Shown: in pieces, positions 37,613-50,300 of the stretch
How the letters are laid out: every line of letters begins with the position of its first letter
How positions within the stretch are numbered: position 1 is the first letter of the stretch
NCBI RefSeq assembly: GCF_026914265.1
Contig: NC_069125.1
Span: forward strand, 75,765,546-75,829,545
From: Mya arenaria
Taxonomy: Eukaryota > Mollusca > Bivalvia > Myida > Myidae
Direction: 5' to 3'
DNA: 64,000 nucleotides
Program-made: the position numbers and the translations under genes
Notes under the pieces: model-generated
What the model saw: the letters and a program-made list of their open reading frames with translations, nothing else
Told to the model about the DNA's origin: nothing
Database searches by the model: none

Positions 37613-38099
37613 AACAGTGCATAGAAAATGTAAGTGATATGTGTGGGAGCAACAGTTTTATTTATGGTCCGTACTGGCATAATCATCCCAGTTGACTTTT
37701 TCAATACCCTAGAGTTGTTCCCTCAGTCAAAGATTCATTCAGGACCTTTATCACATCTTGTGATGGCTCTTGTTTTTAAGGCACACAATATTGTGACAGG
37801 TTTTTAAAATACCTTGAGTGTAATAAGCGAAATGATTCATAATTATCATAAATGAGAGAGAGAGTTCAAGTTTTAGGGCATGTTGGGATTTTAATAAAAA
37901 AAACTTCTATACCCTTCATTCAATGCCCTTAATACTTCGCAGAATTATTGACGACCATCTTACAACAAGGAACATAACTCCATTTTAACCTTTAATACAA
38001 ATTATGGCCCTTGAATGATTTTTTTTTAATTTTTCTTTTAATATCTTTCGAAAGGCACATTTTTATATTCTTAACCACATTTTCGTAAAGGGAAAACAA

Positions 38100-38735
38100 G
38101 TTATTTGAATGACTTGCGTCATTGTTCGGGCGGGCTGGTGGGAGGGCAGCGTCAAAGTCACCTTATGTATCGAATAATTTAAGCTAGGTTTGACATAAAT
38201 AGACCAAACTTGGTATATACGAAGAGTTTATGGAGACTTTTTATGGGAATGCGATTGAGGCCCCTAGGATAAAGGTCAAGGTTACTATTAATAGAAAAAG
38301 GGTTGGTATTAAATAACTTAAGTAAGGGTCTACATATTGTGACCAAACTTGGTATATAGGAAGAGTTTATAGAGACCTTTCCTGAGATTGTGTTTTGGGT
38401 CCCTAGAGTTATGGTCTAGGTCAAGGTCACTGTTGCTAAAGATAGAAATATGGTTAGTACTGAATAACTCTAGTAAGGGTTGACATAGTGTGACCAAACT
38501 TGGTATATAGGACAAGTTTATGCAGAGCTTTCATGGATTGCCTTTCGGCCCCCTAGGGTCAAAGTCACTGTTACTAAAAATAGATTACTGTTTCAGTTAT
38601 GGTTGACATACTGTGACCAAACTTGATATGTAGGAAGAGTTTATGGAGGACTTCCATGGGATTGTGTTTGGGGCCCATGGAATCAAGGTCACTGTTACTA
38701 AAAATAAAAGAAAGCAGTTGGAACTGAATCTCTTC
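38100..38735 (+). repeat. Dispersed repeat family, copy 2
   Basis: Four tandem units of about 130-150 bases with gaccaaacttggtatatagg, agtttatggagacctttc, and gtcaaggtcactgttactaa. It is the same family and orientation as at 8330-8720 and inverted relative to 51565-52185. No coding capacity and no clear ends. Confidence 0.7.
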
Positions 38736-38835
38736 TGCCAATTATTAAAAACCTGGTTTTGTCACATCGTGATTCTTGTTCACTTTTTAATTTGATTGTT
38801 TTATTGCTTTTGACAGGCACATATTACATCATTAT

Positions 38836-40204
38836 TTATATGACGATATAGTCATTAACTGACCCCCCTTCTGGGTAAGAGAGATGGTGTATCATTCTGA
38901 ACTCTCCTTGTTGACGTTTTGGGACTAAGCCTTGTGGGGAGACGATCAGGTTTTCAAATGGGGGTGTTGAAAATGGGCCTGCGACCCGGCCTTCTTTGAC
39001 CTCTTTTTCTATTTTTGATTGCAAAATTTCCGGGTTGGCCACTGCAGACTGTAGATTTTTTGCATCGCGACCAACTCTAGGGCCAAAATATTGTAAGAGA
39101 AATCCTTCTTTGAATCCTTCAATTAAAAATTTTGTTGCTTGGGGATCGTAACTTTCAGAGAATTTGATCGGAGTATCAATATTTACAGGTGATGTTGCCA
39201 AACTTGTGTTGACTGAGGATTTTTTACAGAAACTAGTATTTGGTGTTAAACTCATGGCCCCTGCCTCTTGGCATCCTTGTAAAAGGTTGCCTACGAAAAT
39301 TATGGGTTGGGGGAGACGCTTGTTGTCCTATGTTTTGTTTTAAGGGGCAGGCTATCTGTGGATGGCGTGCGCCACAGGAGGAGCATGCATGTGAAAACTT
39401 GCAGTTGGGCCACCTGCAGGAGTTGCTGTTGTAGGCATTGCAAGTGTACCTAAGTTTGCCCTGACCCTGTGGGATTACTTGTGCATTGTTGCGCACAAGG
39501 ATGCAACGCCACCAGAGATCATTGTTAATGTCCGCCCATGACGTAGGGCTTTGTGCCTGTCTGAGCCTAAATTGTTCATCATAGGTGAGCCAAGTGTCCT
39601 CACCCTGGTGAGCTGCACATTCTCGGATGCTGTACATATAATGTAACAACTGGAGGTTTTGGGCTGGAAATTTAGAGCAGTAAATTGATGAAAAAAATAT
39701 AAATGCATCTGTCCATTTCTCTATTGATGTAATTCGGTCTTTGCACTGTTTTGGCTTAGATTCAATTGTTCCGTCTGGGTTCAATTTAAGTACACTGCCA
39801 CTGCAAATTTCTGTGAGCTCTATAGCTCCTTTCAGGAGCAGGGCTAAGTTCACATATTCTCCCCTGTAAATTTGCTGTTTTATTGACACAGGAATGTGAG
39901 CAGCGAGCTCTTCATCAGCTAATCTAAGTTGAGGAATACTAACCTCACAATTTGGGTTTGGGAGATTATCTGGAGGAGCAGAGACAGTTGCCTCTTGGGG
40001 GGAGCCACACCCTGGCAGGCTAACATTGTTTGCAATTGGCAAGATGTTTGACATATTGATAATTTCCTCAAAATCTATGATATTGCTATTTCCCTTACCA
40101 GCATCTGCCACAAGATCTGGTTCCTCCAAATCCTGAACTGGAGTGTGTTGCTTTCTTTTTCTTGTACCTGGGCCTCTGGCCAATGTCCCCTGTCTTTTTG
40201 GCAT
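38836..40204 (-). mobile_element. DIRS-type (tyrosine-recombinase) retroelement fossil: gag-like frame and start of RT
   Basis: The gag-like part (39233-40204) has a conserved IKQQIYRGEYVNLALLL helix, a WADINNDLWWRCILV block and a Cys/His cluster (C..YN...C....C.FSHAC..CG). The downstream part (38836-39255) has the N-terminal RT signature of this order (GRVAGPFSTPPFENL, EFRMIHHLSYPEGGSVNDYI). The remaining RT, RNase H and recombinase are missing here, so the copy is incomplete. Its age looks moderate, as long frames persist. Confidence 0.75.
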
Positions 40205-40614
40205 TGTATTTCAACAACTTTCACTTGATTAAACCAGATTATAATTTCTCCAAAAAAATGTGTCTTTCTTCTTCAGTATCTTGTGCATAGAGGAAGCATG
40301 CGATTTATTTGGACTGTGTCCCTGTCCTCACTATTTATATAATTGCCAAGGAGGGACACAGCCCCAAAGGGCATTTCCTGGGAAATTAAGCTAAAAATAT
40401 AACAAAAAGAGATTACTGTGAAAGGGGAACTAATCCCTTTAAACTAAACTTTTGTTTACCATGAGTACTTTCCCATTTCCTCAAAGGCAAAAATAACTTG
40501 GATTTATTTTTTGTAATGAAATAAATATTATTATTGTATTCACTTTTAAGTCAAAGTGGCATAGTCAAGCGCGCTGTCTTATGACAGCTCTTGTCTTTGA
40601 TGTTTTGCATTGGC

Positions 40615-41106
40615 TTAATAGTTGGTACTATGGCATGGCATAATGTTTGTTGTTTTTTTTGCATTTGTGTCTATCTTTAAAGAGCTCCATAAAGTCATAT
40701 ATATGTAAGGCACTTGCAAATTGTCCACATTTCCCTGAAGTTTATGCTTCTGCTTCATAAGCAGTACTTTGTTGGTTTGTGGTTTCCCCTGCAGAACTGA
40801 ATTGGTCAATTTTGCTAAATCTTCTGGAGTTGCATCCCCAATCTCCTGATCCTCCTCCAAATAATCCGAAATCTCAACCCAGTCTGATTCAAGCCCTGCC
40901 TTTTATTGGCAGCTGTCCAGAGAGGTATCTATTTCTTCCGACACATGCGGACTACTTTTACCCTTATAACTGTCTGCCATTGAGATATCTAACCGAGCTT
41001 TTTTAACACTCAACGTATCAGAGTTTGTGTCATAGGTGTTGTTTAATAATGCCATGTCCCGCTTGTGTTTGTTCACGGTATAGCATGTTTCGATTTTATT
41101 GTACAT
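40615..41106 (-). mobile_element. DIRS-type gag-like fossil fragment (tentative)
   Basis: Two minus-strand frames with an acidic N-terminal part and a later LQGNVDNLQVPYIYMTLWSS segment resemble the amino-terminal region of DIRS-type gag proteins. It lies just upstream of the better-supported gag frame at 39233-40204 but its relation to it is unclear. Broken. Confidence 0.35.
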
Positions 41107-41299
41107 CTTTATATGTCCTTATGGCGTTTAAACAGTCAACTCTTAGACATATTTTTACAGTGATCAAATGCGGCCCAGCATTAACAATTTTACATAAAAA
41201 TGGTTTCTCCATCAACTGTTTGTCATGTCCTGATCTAGCAATCTATATCCTAAACAAATAATCAGCACCTACTTTGTCCCTACCTGGTATTGCTCTGAT

Positions 41300-42522
41300 T
41301 CACATCCTGTAAGGTTGAAATGTCAATGCCCAACGCATTAGCCTGGAATTGGCCACCTTTGCCCGGTTCAGACAGGTCAATGGCTGATGGTCGGTCTCTA
41401 AAATAAACTCAGTGCCAAACAAATATAGATGGAACTTAGACACACTCCATACTACCGCCAAACACTGTTTCTCAATAACTGCATAGTTCCACGCTCTTTC
41501 TAACAACTTCCTACTTGCATACGTGACCGGCATATTCTCACCATCAATCTCCTGCAGCAGCACTGCCCCCAAACCCAAATCCGTGTGCAACACAGACAGC
41601 TTGTCAATGTCAGGTAACGGTAGTATTGGCAGCCCTACTAGCCTCTGCTTCTGCTAGCTTGCACAGTCATGTCCTTAACAGCCTCTGTCATGGGCACTTG
41701 CCAATATCCCTTGGACAAATCTATTTTGTATTTGGACAACTTCGAAAACATATGCTCTTTGTTCAGCATTTGCTCAAAATCGAACACTGTTATTCTGTTG
41801 AGTCTTCTAAAGTCTATACAAAACCGGGTGGAACCATCCTTCTTCGAGATAAGCACTACAGGACTTGAATATGGTGCATTTGATGGCTCTATGACATCAA
41901 GGTCTAACATTTTTATCTCTTTATCAACTATCTTCTGGTCATGGATATTTGGGTATCTTTGCCTATCCCTATAGGACACTCCCTCCTCACATCAATATTG
42001 ACCTCTCCTGCCTCCTGATCATCTTCTATCTGATCCTCCACAATAGCAACCTACACTACAGACAATATACCCTTAGCGTCCTTATCTTCAACATAACTAA
42101 GGGGTATAGTAAGGTGTCGAATCGATAAAAGCCTACCCAACTCTCTCATCAAGTAAACTGGCTTTCCAAGTCTGTTAGCATCCTTCCAGTATCCCAAGTC
42201 GACTAAATATCAACCAATGCCTCAATCACACGCTCCGTCTCAATACTCAGCAAGGCAACAGCTTCCGGGTAACTTGTGGCAGAATGTACCTGTTCTTTTT
42301 GTCTGTATCTGGGTGGATGGGTCCAACTATGTCCACGGCAACCCGTTTGAAAGTTGTATCAATCCGTGGCATCTCTCCTAGTGGCACCTTCGCAACTCTC
42401 CCTTTAGGAATGGTACGCTGATACATTACAAGACCGATAATATATAGTAGTATCTGCCATAATGCCTGGCCAATAAAATCAATAAGTGACACGATCAGGT
42501 GTCTTCTCCTGTGCGTTTCCAC
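41300..42522 (-). mobile_element. Ty3/gypsy-type LTR retrotransposon fossil (integrase, RT and RNase H pieces)
   Basis: Recognisable parts are an RT stretch (41638-41979; LDVIEPSNAPYSSPVVLISK and FCIDFRRLN), an RNase H stretch (41300-41593; ASRKLLERAWNYAVIEKQCL and FILETDHQPLTCL) and an integrase stretch (42247-42522; VAVDIVGPIHPDTDKKNRY). The integrase piece lies upstream of RT in reading direction, the reverse of the family's order, so the region is rearranged or two fossils are juxtaposed. Broken in several places. No LTRs identified. Confidence 0.75.
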
Positions 42523-43579
42523 AAAACATCCCAGTCAAAAAGTAAAACATTTTTCAAAAAAGCTCCTGGCTTTTGAGCATCAGTGATGGCTTAAATTGTC
42601 TCAAAATGGACACCCACACAGGCTATATTGTGCTGATATATGGAATTTCAACAACCAACAATTGTACCAACTTTCAAGTTTGAATTAAATTTCACAGACT
42701 TCTCTAATGTGTAGTGTAATAACATCTCACAGAAAAGGCAATCCAAGTAGTGATTGTTAAGTTAATTGAAATTTTCATTATGTTATTGCTTCCATTCTAA
42801 GAAGACAATAGGGCATACATGAGTACATAATGTAAGAAAACAACAAAAAATATTCATTCTCAGTTTATTTTTTCAAAGGTAACAAAAGAAATTGGGAAAA
42901 CAGTTTAATGTGACAATGGCTAGATTTTCATTTCAACCTCAGAACACTACAATAGTTTAGAAAGCACTGGACTAGTTGTATTGACTAGAATAGTTTAATT
43001 CTGTTTATTAAAGAACATAGCTTAGAACTGAACCTGATTACATACTAGTATATTCAAAGCACTAAAAGGGTAATCAATGCAAGCAAGTACATTGCTCATG
43101 GTCATGAAATATATATATATATATATGCCATGATATATACAAACAGTATAAATAATTGGGTTAATACTGTTGAGTAAACAAGAGAATATAATTATGTATG
43201 GAGTTACTTTTACTTATGGACACAAAATTTAAATGGTAAGACATATATTCAAACAAACAAGTGAAGATCACTGGAATTATACTGTTTCAAGAGTAAACAA
43301 GGTAATATATGTATGCATCTAGATGCCATCTGCATTAAACATAGACACAAAAGTTAAATGGTATAACATATATACAAACATTAAAGTATAGATCACATTC
43401 ACAGGGTTAATACTGTTTGGTGAACAATGTATTTCATGTATGCAGCTACAATTACTCATAGACACAAAAGTTAAAGGTAAAACATAAACAGACATAAAAC
43501 AATGGATTTCTGGCACTTGGGCTCATACTCTTTGATAATAACAACACAATGAACATTTGTCATATAACGTGATGATGAA
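42523..43579. other. No gene seen
   Basis: AT-rich sequence with a short (at)n run near 43110-43126 and a loosely repeated segment at 43190-43500 (agacacaaaagttaaatggt and neighbours, about three units of roughly 110-120 bases). Confidence 0.45.
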
Positions 43580-44821
43580 TCATTTCTTTCTTTTAGCGGC
43601 CAATTCCTCTAACATTTCCTTTCTGTGTTTGTTTACCAGTCTGTCCCCATGCGGTCTTATTTGTTTCTCAGCAGCTGCAGACTGTTCAGTCTTATCCTGA
43701 GACTTGCTTTGCAAGTTTGTCTGAAGAGACAGCCTCTTTATTGTTTCCTGCTTTGCTTCTCTATCAACTTCCTGTTCTTACTTATAGTGTGAAGCTGACT
43801 TTCGAAGATTTCTGCAAAGCACTTTATCTACATGGTCCCTTACAACATCATCTCTGGAGAAGTGTCGAACAGCCCCATCACTTGACAGCGCATACTTGGT
43901 TGTTTGGATTGCATTGTATGTGGCAATTTTCTTGCATTCAGTATGTCCCCCATAACATTAAAGCTGCTTTCCACCTGGGGACCATGAAAGCATCCAAGGA
44001 GTGCAAAGGCCATTTTGCACAACAAAGGGTATTTCCCAGACTTGTTGACCTCAGCCAACCATCTATCAACTCTTGTCCATCATAAGTGGGCAGGAAACTG
44101 TCTACCTGATAGTCCTTAACTTCAACATGATATGGTTCTTCTTTCATGTCATCCGTTCTAACATTTTTCACATGGTCTGGTAGTCACCCAAGCAGACGTG
44201 CATTGTAAGAGTCACCTCTGGCTGCAGAATCAATACCAGCAGCAGCTCTCAGCAGCGTAGTGGCAACTTCTTTAACATATATCTACCACATTGTATGAAG
44301 GCTGTTGTAGCCCTATTTTGAAAGTCTTTCACATTTTCATCCTTACGAGATAAAGAGCGAACAATCTTTCGGTTCTTTTCCCCAACAAATGTGTCACTCA
44401 TCTTGAGGAACATCTCACTGCCATCACTTAGATCCAGTTTGGAGAGAGCTTTCCCCGACTTGTTACGCACCACCTCTGGCTGGATAAACCAGGCCAAGAA
44501 TTTTGATGTGAGCTCTTCTTGCTTCTCTTGAAGTTTGTGGACGAGGGGCTCCTTGGTTTCAAACAAAACTACATAGCTTTTCAGCATTGGAAGAACAGAG
44601 ACATAAAAATTTAATATGAGCTCTGTCCTGGTGTGCCGCTTGAACAGCCTCTCAATGATGCGCTTCTTCCTGTTCTGGCCATCAGTGGTCATCTTTTTCT
44701 TAAACAGCACAAGCTGAATTTCTGCTATTCTCTTGGATGACTTCTCACTGACATTTTTGCCTGAACATATTTGTGAAGAGAATTGAATGAAGGGTATTAG
44801 ACTTATAAGAGAAAATTCCAA
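43580..44821 (-). pseudogene. Decayed hAT-like transposase, C-terminal half
   Basis: Reading right to left: NFYVSVLPMLKSYVVLFETK (near 44600), AAAGIDSAARGDSYNARLLG (near 44200), EVKDYQVDSFLPTYDGQE (near 44100), YPLLCKMAFALLGCFHGPQV and ESSFNVMGDI (near 44000), YNAIQTTKYALSSDGAVRHF (near 43880), then a basic tail ending ELAAKRKK at a stop (43580-43582). The FHGP-VESSFN-MGDI block corresponds to the hAT C-terminal core. The reading frame shifts near 44240, 44070 and 43940 and an in-frame stop lies near 44180, so the copy is dead. N-terminal half and terminal repeats were not found. It may be a plain hAT transposon or a once-domesticated derivative. Confidence 0.6.
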
Positions 44822-45064
44822 CTTGTCCTAAAAAAATAACAATATCATCTAATTCAAAAGACAGAGGGCCATAATATGCCTTAAATGCATGATAGAGTTA
44901 GTTACTTGCTTATTTCAGTTTGTATGATGGTTGGAAAGCATTGTATACACAGTTTCAATGCAATACATTGGGTAGTTTAAGAGATATGATAGAATTGGTA
45001 GTTGTCACAAAATAACCAGGTGAGAAGTACAGTATAGCTCTCCATATTCTTCAAACAGTTTACT

Positions 45065-47393
45065 TTACTTATTCTTCATATAATGATTAACAAGGGTTTT
45101 TAAAATGTCATTTTGTTCCTGTGCAATTTTTATCAGAGAGTTGTTGGCTGCTTCCAACAGGTCCATTCTTTCATTCTGTTCAGCCCTAAAGGCCTGAAAC
45201 CATTCTGGTGGCTCCTGTTGAACATGTTGGCGTTTTCACGTCTGAGGTGTTTGGTCACTGGTTCATTGTCTTCTTCATTTTGCGGCCTTATTGGTGTAGC
45301 TGTAAAGAGCTGCCTATTTGGGGGCACTGTTCTGAATGAAACATGTTTATATAAAGTTTTAATACACTTCTTTCAATCTATTAAATGAAAAAAAATTCAT
45401 TAAAGCAATAATAATTCAAGGAGGATGTTACTTAAAATCCTATTACATTATTTGATCATATAAAACGTGTTCAGGGTAAATGTATCAATACATTCAAAGA
45501 AGATGTATGCTGACTGTTATAAACTATTATCAAATTAACATATAACTGAAATAATTAAAGACATTTCATAAGAACAACGTACTTAGTACTTTGCATTCAG
45601 GTAAGGTAAAAGATATACCATTATAAAAGTTCCATATCACGAGATTAGTCATATGTTTACCTTTGTTTTCAAGTAATTAAGAAACTAAATGAATGCTAAA
45701 AAATTAACATGTGTATCAAAGGCATTTATAAAGTACAGTTTGAAAACATTATACACCTTGAGCAGTCAATGCTGATGCCACAACTTTGACGGGCCTAACA
45801 GCAGGGTCTCCAGCCATCACCTCTTCCATGGCCTCAAAGAACGGCCAACTTCGTCTCCCCCACCCACTCTTTGCATTACTGTCAGTAATCACCTTATGTC
45901 TGAAATGAATCAAAATTAAGAATAGAAATAAAGAATTAAAAGGAATATACATATCAATTCTTTGGTGTTATTATTATACATGAGCATATGCATTACTGCC
46001 ATATTATATTTATGTCAGTATCAATCAATTCATTATCATGAAGTCAATCACAGTACAGGAAAACACACAGTTAAAAAGAATGATATGTTTATTGTACACA
46101 AAATGTGCAATGTTTACAGCATACACACTAATCTAATTGAATAGTTGAAGTTGTGTTATAAATGAACAGAACTGCATGTTTCATTATTGTATCTAGCATT
46201 TGTCTATAAAAAAAATAAAAAGTACCCATCGGACAATTAGTATTTGATGTGAAGTTGAAGGTTTTTCTCAAGCATAATAATACATGAATAAATGCAAAAA
46301 AAAAAAAAAATTATATACAAAAAAATGTAGAAATTGTTACCTATACTTCAGGGAACAAAATTTCTCGTTGCACTGGACGCCATCAATAGTGTGCCCCCTG
46401 TCTTTCATTTTTTGTGATATGCTATGCCAGATATCCTTTTGTTGAAAGCAGGAAGACGCAAATTTATCCTTGTTTTCACCGAATACAGCAATGAGTAACA
46501 GCACTGCTTCATGTGTCCAAGTAAGACCTAAAATATGAAATTGTCATGCAAAGTAAAGTATCACTTTAAAATGTACTCCATTTCAATTTACTTGTTGCAA
46601 GACAACAGAAACTTTTATAATTATATACAAGTTGCGTTTTTACTCTAGAATCTAAGCAAAAACAGATTTTTTAAATTGTAATATATGACAATTCTATGAA
46701 TTCTAAAGAAAAACACTTAATATATGGGCAAGGAAAAGTAATACTTCCAGTGCACTTCATGCTGTTGAGCGGCTGACCATGGCTTCCCAGTTCATCAACC
46801 ATTTATGTTTCTGAGTATTATCATACTTTACAATGTAATGCATTTCAACATAAAAAAAGTGGAAACAACAGCATTATGATATATGCAAAAAGAATTCCAA
46901 GATCTGGAATTGAAAGCTAACAACGTTTGTCACATGTTTAATTTGTCAAACAGTTTGTTTTCATTTATAAGTGTCTTTCAATGCAGATGCCAAAGGGTGG
47001 TTGAACTATTTTCAGCACACATTTAGGTGGTTAAACCAAAATAAAATTACCATGAAGGCTCTTGTACAGCAAAGGAATTGTTAGGAATTGTTAGGAAATT
47101 AAAATACCACATTTAAATAATGTTAAAGCAGAAACCATGTGTTTTTAAAACTTAAACGTCCTAAAAAGTATCAAAATCTCGCTTCCCACATTTGTAAACA
47201 ACAGACTGGCCGAAGGTTTTCCTTCCAATAACTTTTTTATTCCGTAACCTAAACGCATGAAATAAAAAGCGGAGTGAGGCATAGTAATTGTAGAGCCGAA
47301 TGCGCGTCATGATATTTTTGAAATATATACTTTATACCACTTACCAGATGAAAACAGGTTCCAAAATCCTATTTCGTCATGGTTTGCCGCCAT
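45065..47393 (-). CDS. Trihelix (Myb/SANT-like) DNA-binding protein gene, four exons
   Basis: Exons: 47393-47345 (starts ATGGCGGCAAACC), 46527-46341, 45899-45757, 45326-45065. Borders are GT/AG and phases agree (1, 2, 1). The protein opens MAANHDEIGFWNLFSSG and enters a trihelix domain: LTWTHEAVLLLIAVFGENKD, then KDIWHSISQKMKDRGHTIDG, QCNEKFCSLKYR, and a GRRSWPFFEAMEEVMAGDPA segment. The last exon should end with a coiled-coil tail (PPEWFQAFRAEQNERMDLLE to HYMKNK, stop 45065-45067), the usual C-terminus of this family. That tail sits one frame off from the preceding part, at about 45220; as read, the protein stops at 45133. So there is either a single-base deletion or an inactive copy. Proteins of this kind act in the nucleus, and many derive from or accompany transposons. 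Confidence 0.65.
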
Positions 47394-47456
47394 CTTGCAT
47401 ATCAAGCTCCAAAACCTCACTTAAACCCTTGCAGATTCGGAATACGTGTACCCCCC

Positions 47457-47765
47457 TGATTGATAGATTAACCGAGACTTTTAGGGGAAGTTGAAGGTTG
47501 ATCGGAATTTCATCACTGCAAACCCCTAAGAGCTCAACACGAGAGGCAACGCAGCTACCACAGCTAGGAATATCAGGCTTTAGAGAAGCAAAGATTTCGC
47601 TTGCGAAATATTTGCTAAATGTTAATTTGTAGAAAATCAAAGTCAAGAAAAGGGCAGAGTGGGTTGGGCGGGTTGAGCTCTTAAGGGGTTTGCAGTGATG
47701 AAATTCCGATCAACCTTCAACTTCCCCTCTACGAAGGTAAGTCTCGGTTAATCTATCAATTTCAT
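47457..47765. repeat. Inverted repeat at the tail of a DIRS-type element
   Basis: About 80 bases at 47457-47535 (tgatagattaaccgagactt ... gaaggttgatcggaatttca ... gcaaacccctaagagctc) recur as the reverse complement at 47680-47765 with very few differences. A short direct copy of ttcatc.actgca..acccct follows at 47762-47803. Complex terminal and internal complementary repeats are characteristic of tyrosine-recombinase retroelements, and this lies just beyond the recombinase frame. The arms begin 60-70 bases upstream of the trihelix gene's start codon. Confidence 0.7.
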
Positions 47766-47879
47766 CCACTGCATGACCCCTTAATGAGCCCCACACGAGA
47801 TTTTAGATTATTTTCTGCAAATCAACTCCGTTATTGAAGAAACAATAAAATACATTAACTGTTTCTATGTGCATTTATT

Positions 47880-49110
47880 TACATAACGCAGTCGATTACT
47901 CATCATCTAAAACTGCATGTTGGAAATCAGCTGTATTAGAATGGTCCATGTCTTTAAGGTAAAACTTTTGAAATGTTCTGGCATTTGACCAGCCTGCCCT
48001 TTCCAGAATTTGTGGGAGTGCTACACCTTCTTTATGTGCTTTGGATGTGGATGCAGATCTTGTGCTATGTGGCTTAAATTTGGGGTCAATCCCAGAAGTT
48101 ACTAGAACTTTTTTCACCCATTTGCTAATTGTTGCTGGAGAAGCTGTTTTGTATGGGCTTATTGTGGTTATTATTAAATAATCACCTGTTCTCAAAGCTT
48201 CAGTATTTTCAAGATATTCAAGTATGGTTTCTACAATGCAAATGTTTCTTTTTCCTGTGTATCTATGCAAAACAATTGGCTTTAAATGTTTCCCAGGCCT
48301 AGACTGTTTTAGTAGTTGGCTTGGGGAGACTGTAATAGTTTGTTTATCTGAGCTGATATCAATGTCTTGTATTTTAATGGAGTAAAGGGTTTGACACCTC
48401 TGCCCAGTCACAAGCAAGAACAACATACTGTACACAGTTTTTGTGATAATTGTGGAAGAGTTTCAGTTTTAAGATTATGTAAATATTTTAACACTACATT
48501 GACATCCCAAGTACTTTGATATTTTGGAAAAGCAGGTCTGGTATTAAAACACCCTTTCATAAATCTTGTCAAAAGGTCATTGTCATGAATATCTATATTA
48601 CTGCAAAAACGAACGAACAAATACACTGATTGCACTTCTTGCTGTGTTAAGTGCACTATAGCTCAAGCCATTATTGAATAGTGATGACAAAAAATCCAAC
48701 ACATGCTTTATATTGGGTCTAGTGGGATTTGTATCCTGTCCACAGTAATGAATCCATCTTCTTATATATCCATCATATTGTTTTTTCGTGTAGTCTCGCC
48801 ATGAGTTGATGATGATATCACGAGCTTGTTTTGAAATGCCTTTGTTTTTAAGGGATTTCCGGATAACCGAAAAACTCCTAATCTCATTTTTGGAAGTGAA
48901 TGAATTTTTTGAGGATTGTGAAGTAGAGTCAGAATTGTTCGTTAAAAGAAGCAGATGACATTGGCCGCTGATGAGTTGGGTGAGACTTGGCCACCACGGT
49001 TGAGTCAGCCATATAGGACAAACCAGGACGCAGTCTGCTTTGTCTTCTACTATCTTCTGTAAGACTCGTGGTAACATGAGGAGGAAACATGTAATACACA
49101 GAATTGTTCC
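47880..49110 (-). mobile_element. DIRS-type retroelement fossil: end of RNase H region and tyrosine recombinase
   Basis: The recombinase part (47896-48435 with 48598-48900) shows an N-terminal SAM-like segment (SWRDYTKKQYDGYIRRWIHY) and the catalytic half with an Arg in TGQRCQTLYSI, the HSTRSASTSKAHKEG box (H-x-x-R) and the terminal FQKFYLK tyrosine. Upstream lies the pol tail typical of the order (VLVCPIWLTQPWWPSL). The copy is broken in a few places. At about 49110 it meets Helitron sequence abruptly. The RT/RNase H piece at 52413-54019 stops at the equivalent point, so both may be halves of one interrupted element. Confidence 0.75.
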
Positions 49111-50300
49111 ATTCTAAAACATCTTCATCAGTTAGCTCTATGCCTTGTTGTTTAGCTATCACTTGTGTCTGGCCATTAAAGGTCTGCTGCTGATAATGTA
49201 ATAAACCAGGTACAAGGTCCTAACTGCCTGATCATTCCAAGTAGATTGTAGAAGAGCTTATTGAAATATGCAGGGGAATCTTTTGGAGGAAATGTATGCC
49301 AAGATAATTTCTTACAATGTCAGCCAGATTATCTTTCAGTTCTCCAGCAGTAACATTTTGTTGCTTCCCTTTACGCAGACTGATACTTATGCTGTCACTA
49401 ACTTCTTTTGCCTCTGTTCTGTACTGAGCATAAAAAATGTAGTTTTGGCAAAACGTCTATCACAGTTGAGTATTCTTGTCTGGAAATATTTTTTCAATGA
49501 TAATTTCCTTGGTCTATCAGAGGAAAAGCTGAGGGAAGCTTAACTCTTCTGCGTGTTTATCAGAAATGAAGCTTTTTGGTTTCTTTCCTTCCCCTGTAGC
49601 AATGTTCAGAATTTGTTTTTGTTATGCAATAATATCTTTCGGTTGAATACATGAGTCAAATGGTAAGCCACTTAATCTTGTCCGTTCATCTTCAACCTGA
49701 TTCTCAAGGTCTTCTTGCATGTTTTTTTCATCAGCAGCTATATTTTCTCTGTCATTGTCTTTGTCACCAGGCTGGACCATGTCCTCAGTAACTGGTTCTG
49801 TCACTAGGGAGTCCCAAAGGTCTTGTTCACAGTTATCCTGTATCCAAGTTTTATTCAGCATGACATCTTCATACAGTGGATTTTGAAGGACATATTTCAA
49901 AATATGAAGAGCATTCCTTATTTTGTCTGGCCATATTGTCTGATTAAATACATGACCTCTGCACATTAATTTTCACTTTACCCTTACAGTAATGAAAGTC
50001 TCTGAATATGGAACTCTAGGTAGAATTGAGACTAATTGTTCAGGTTCAATTGGTACCGCGTGGTAGAGCTAATATTTTCATGAAAGGAATTCTCCTGGAT
50101 ATGAAAACAGTTTTAAGAGAATTCAATTCTTCAATCTGTTGTGGAATTTCATCTACTTCAAGACCGTTAACAACAGTTAGACTAGGTAGGGTTTATGCCT
50201 TAAAAGTGTTTTGGCATGACATACAAATATATTCAGTACCGTTGTTTGAAATTTTAGCAGTTCTACAGTTTAGTTGTGTTATATAATCACTTTTCTTTTT
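49110..50300 (-). mobile_element. Helitron Rep/helicase protein fragment
   Basis: From right to left: a DUF6570-like part (NGLEVDEIPQQIEELNSLKT, PFMKILALPRG near 50060-50200), then RNALHILKYVLQNPLYEDVM (49860-49940), an acidic linker, KLSLKKYFQTRILNCDRRFA (49440-49500), KLFYNLLGMIRQLG and TWFITLSAADL (49170-49270), and VIAKQQGIELTDEDV (49120-49162). This order matches Helitron transposons (Helitron_like_N domain). Several frameshifts and stops interrupt it, and it ends at about 49110 before the Rep catalytic motifs and the helicase, which are absent. Neither the TC 5' end nor the CTRR hairpin 3' end was found. Confidence 0.65.
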
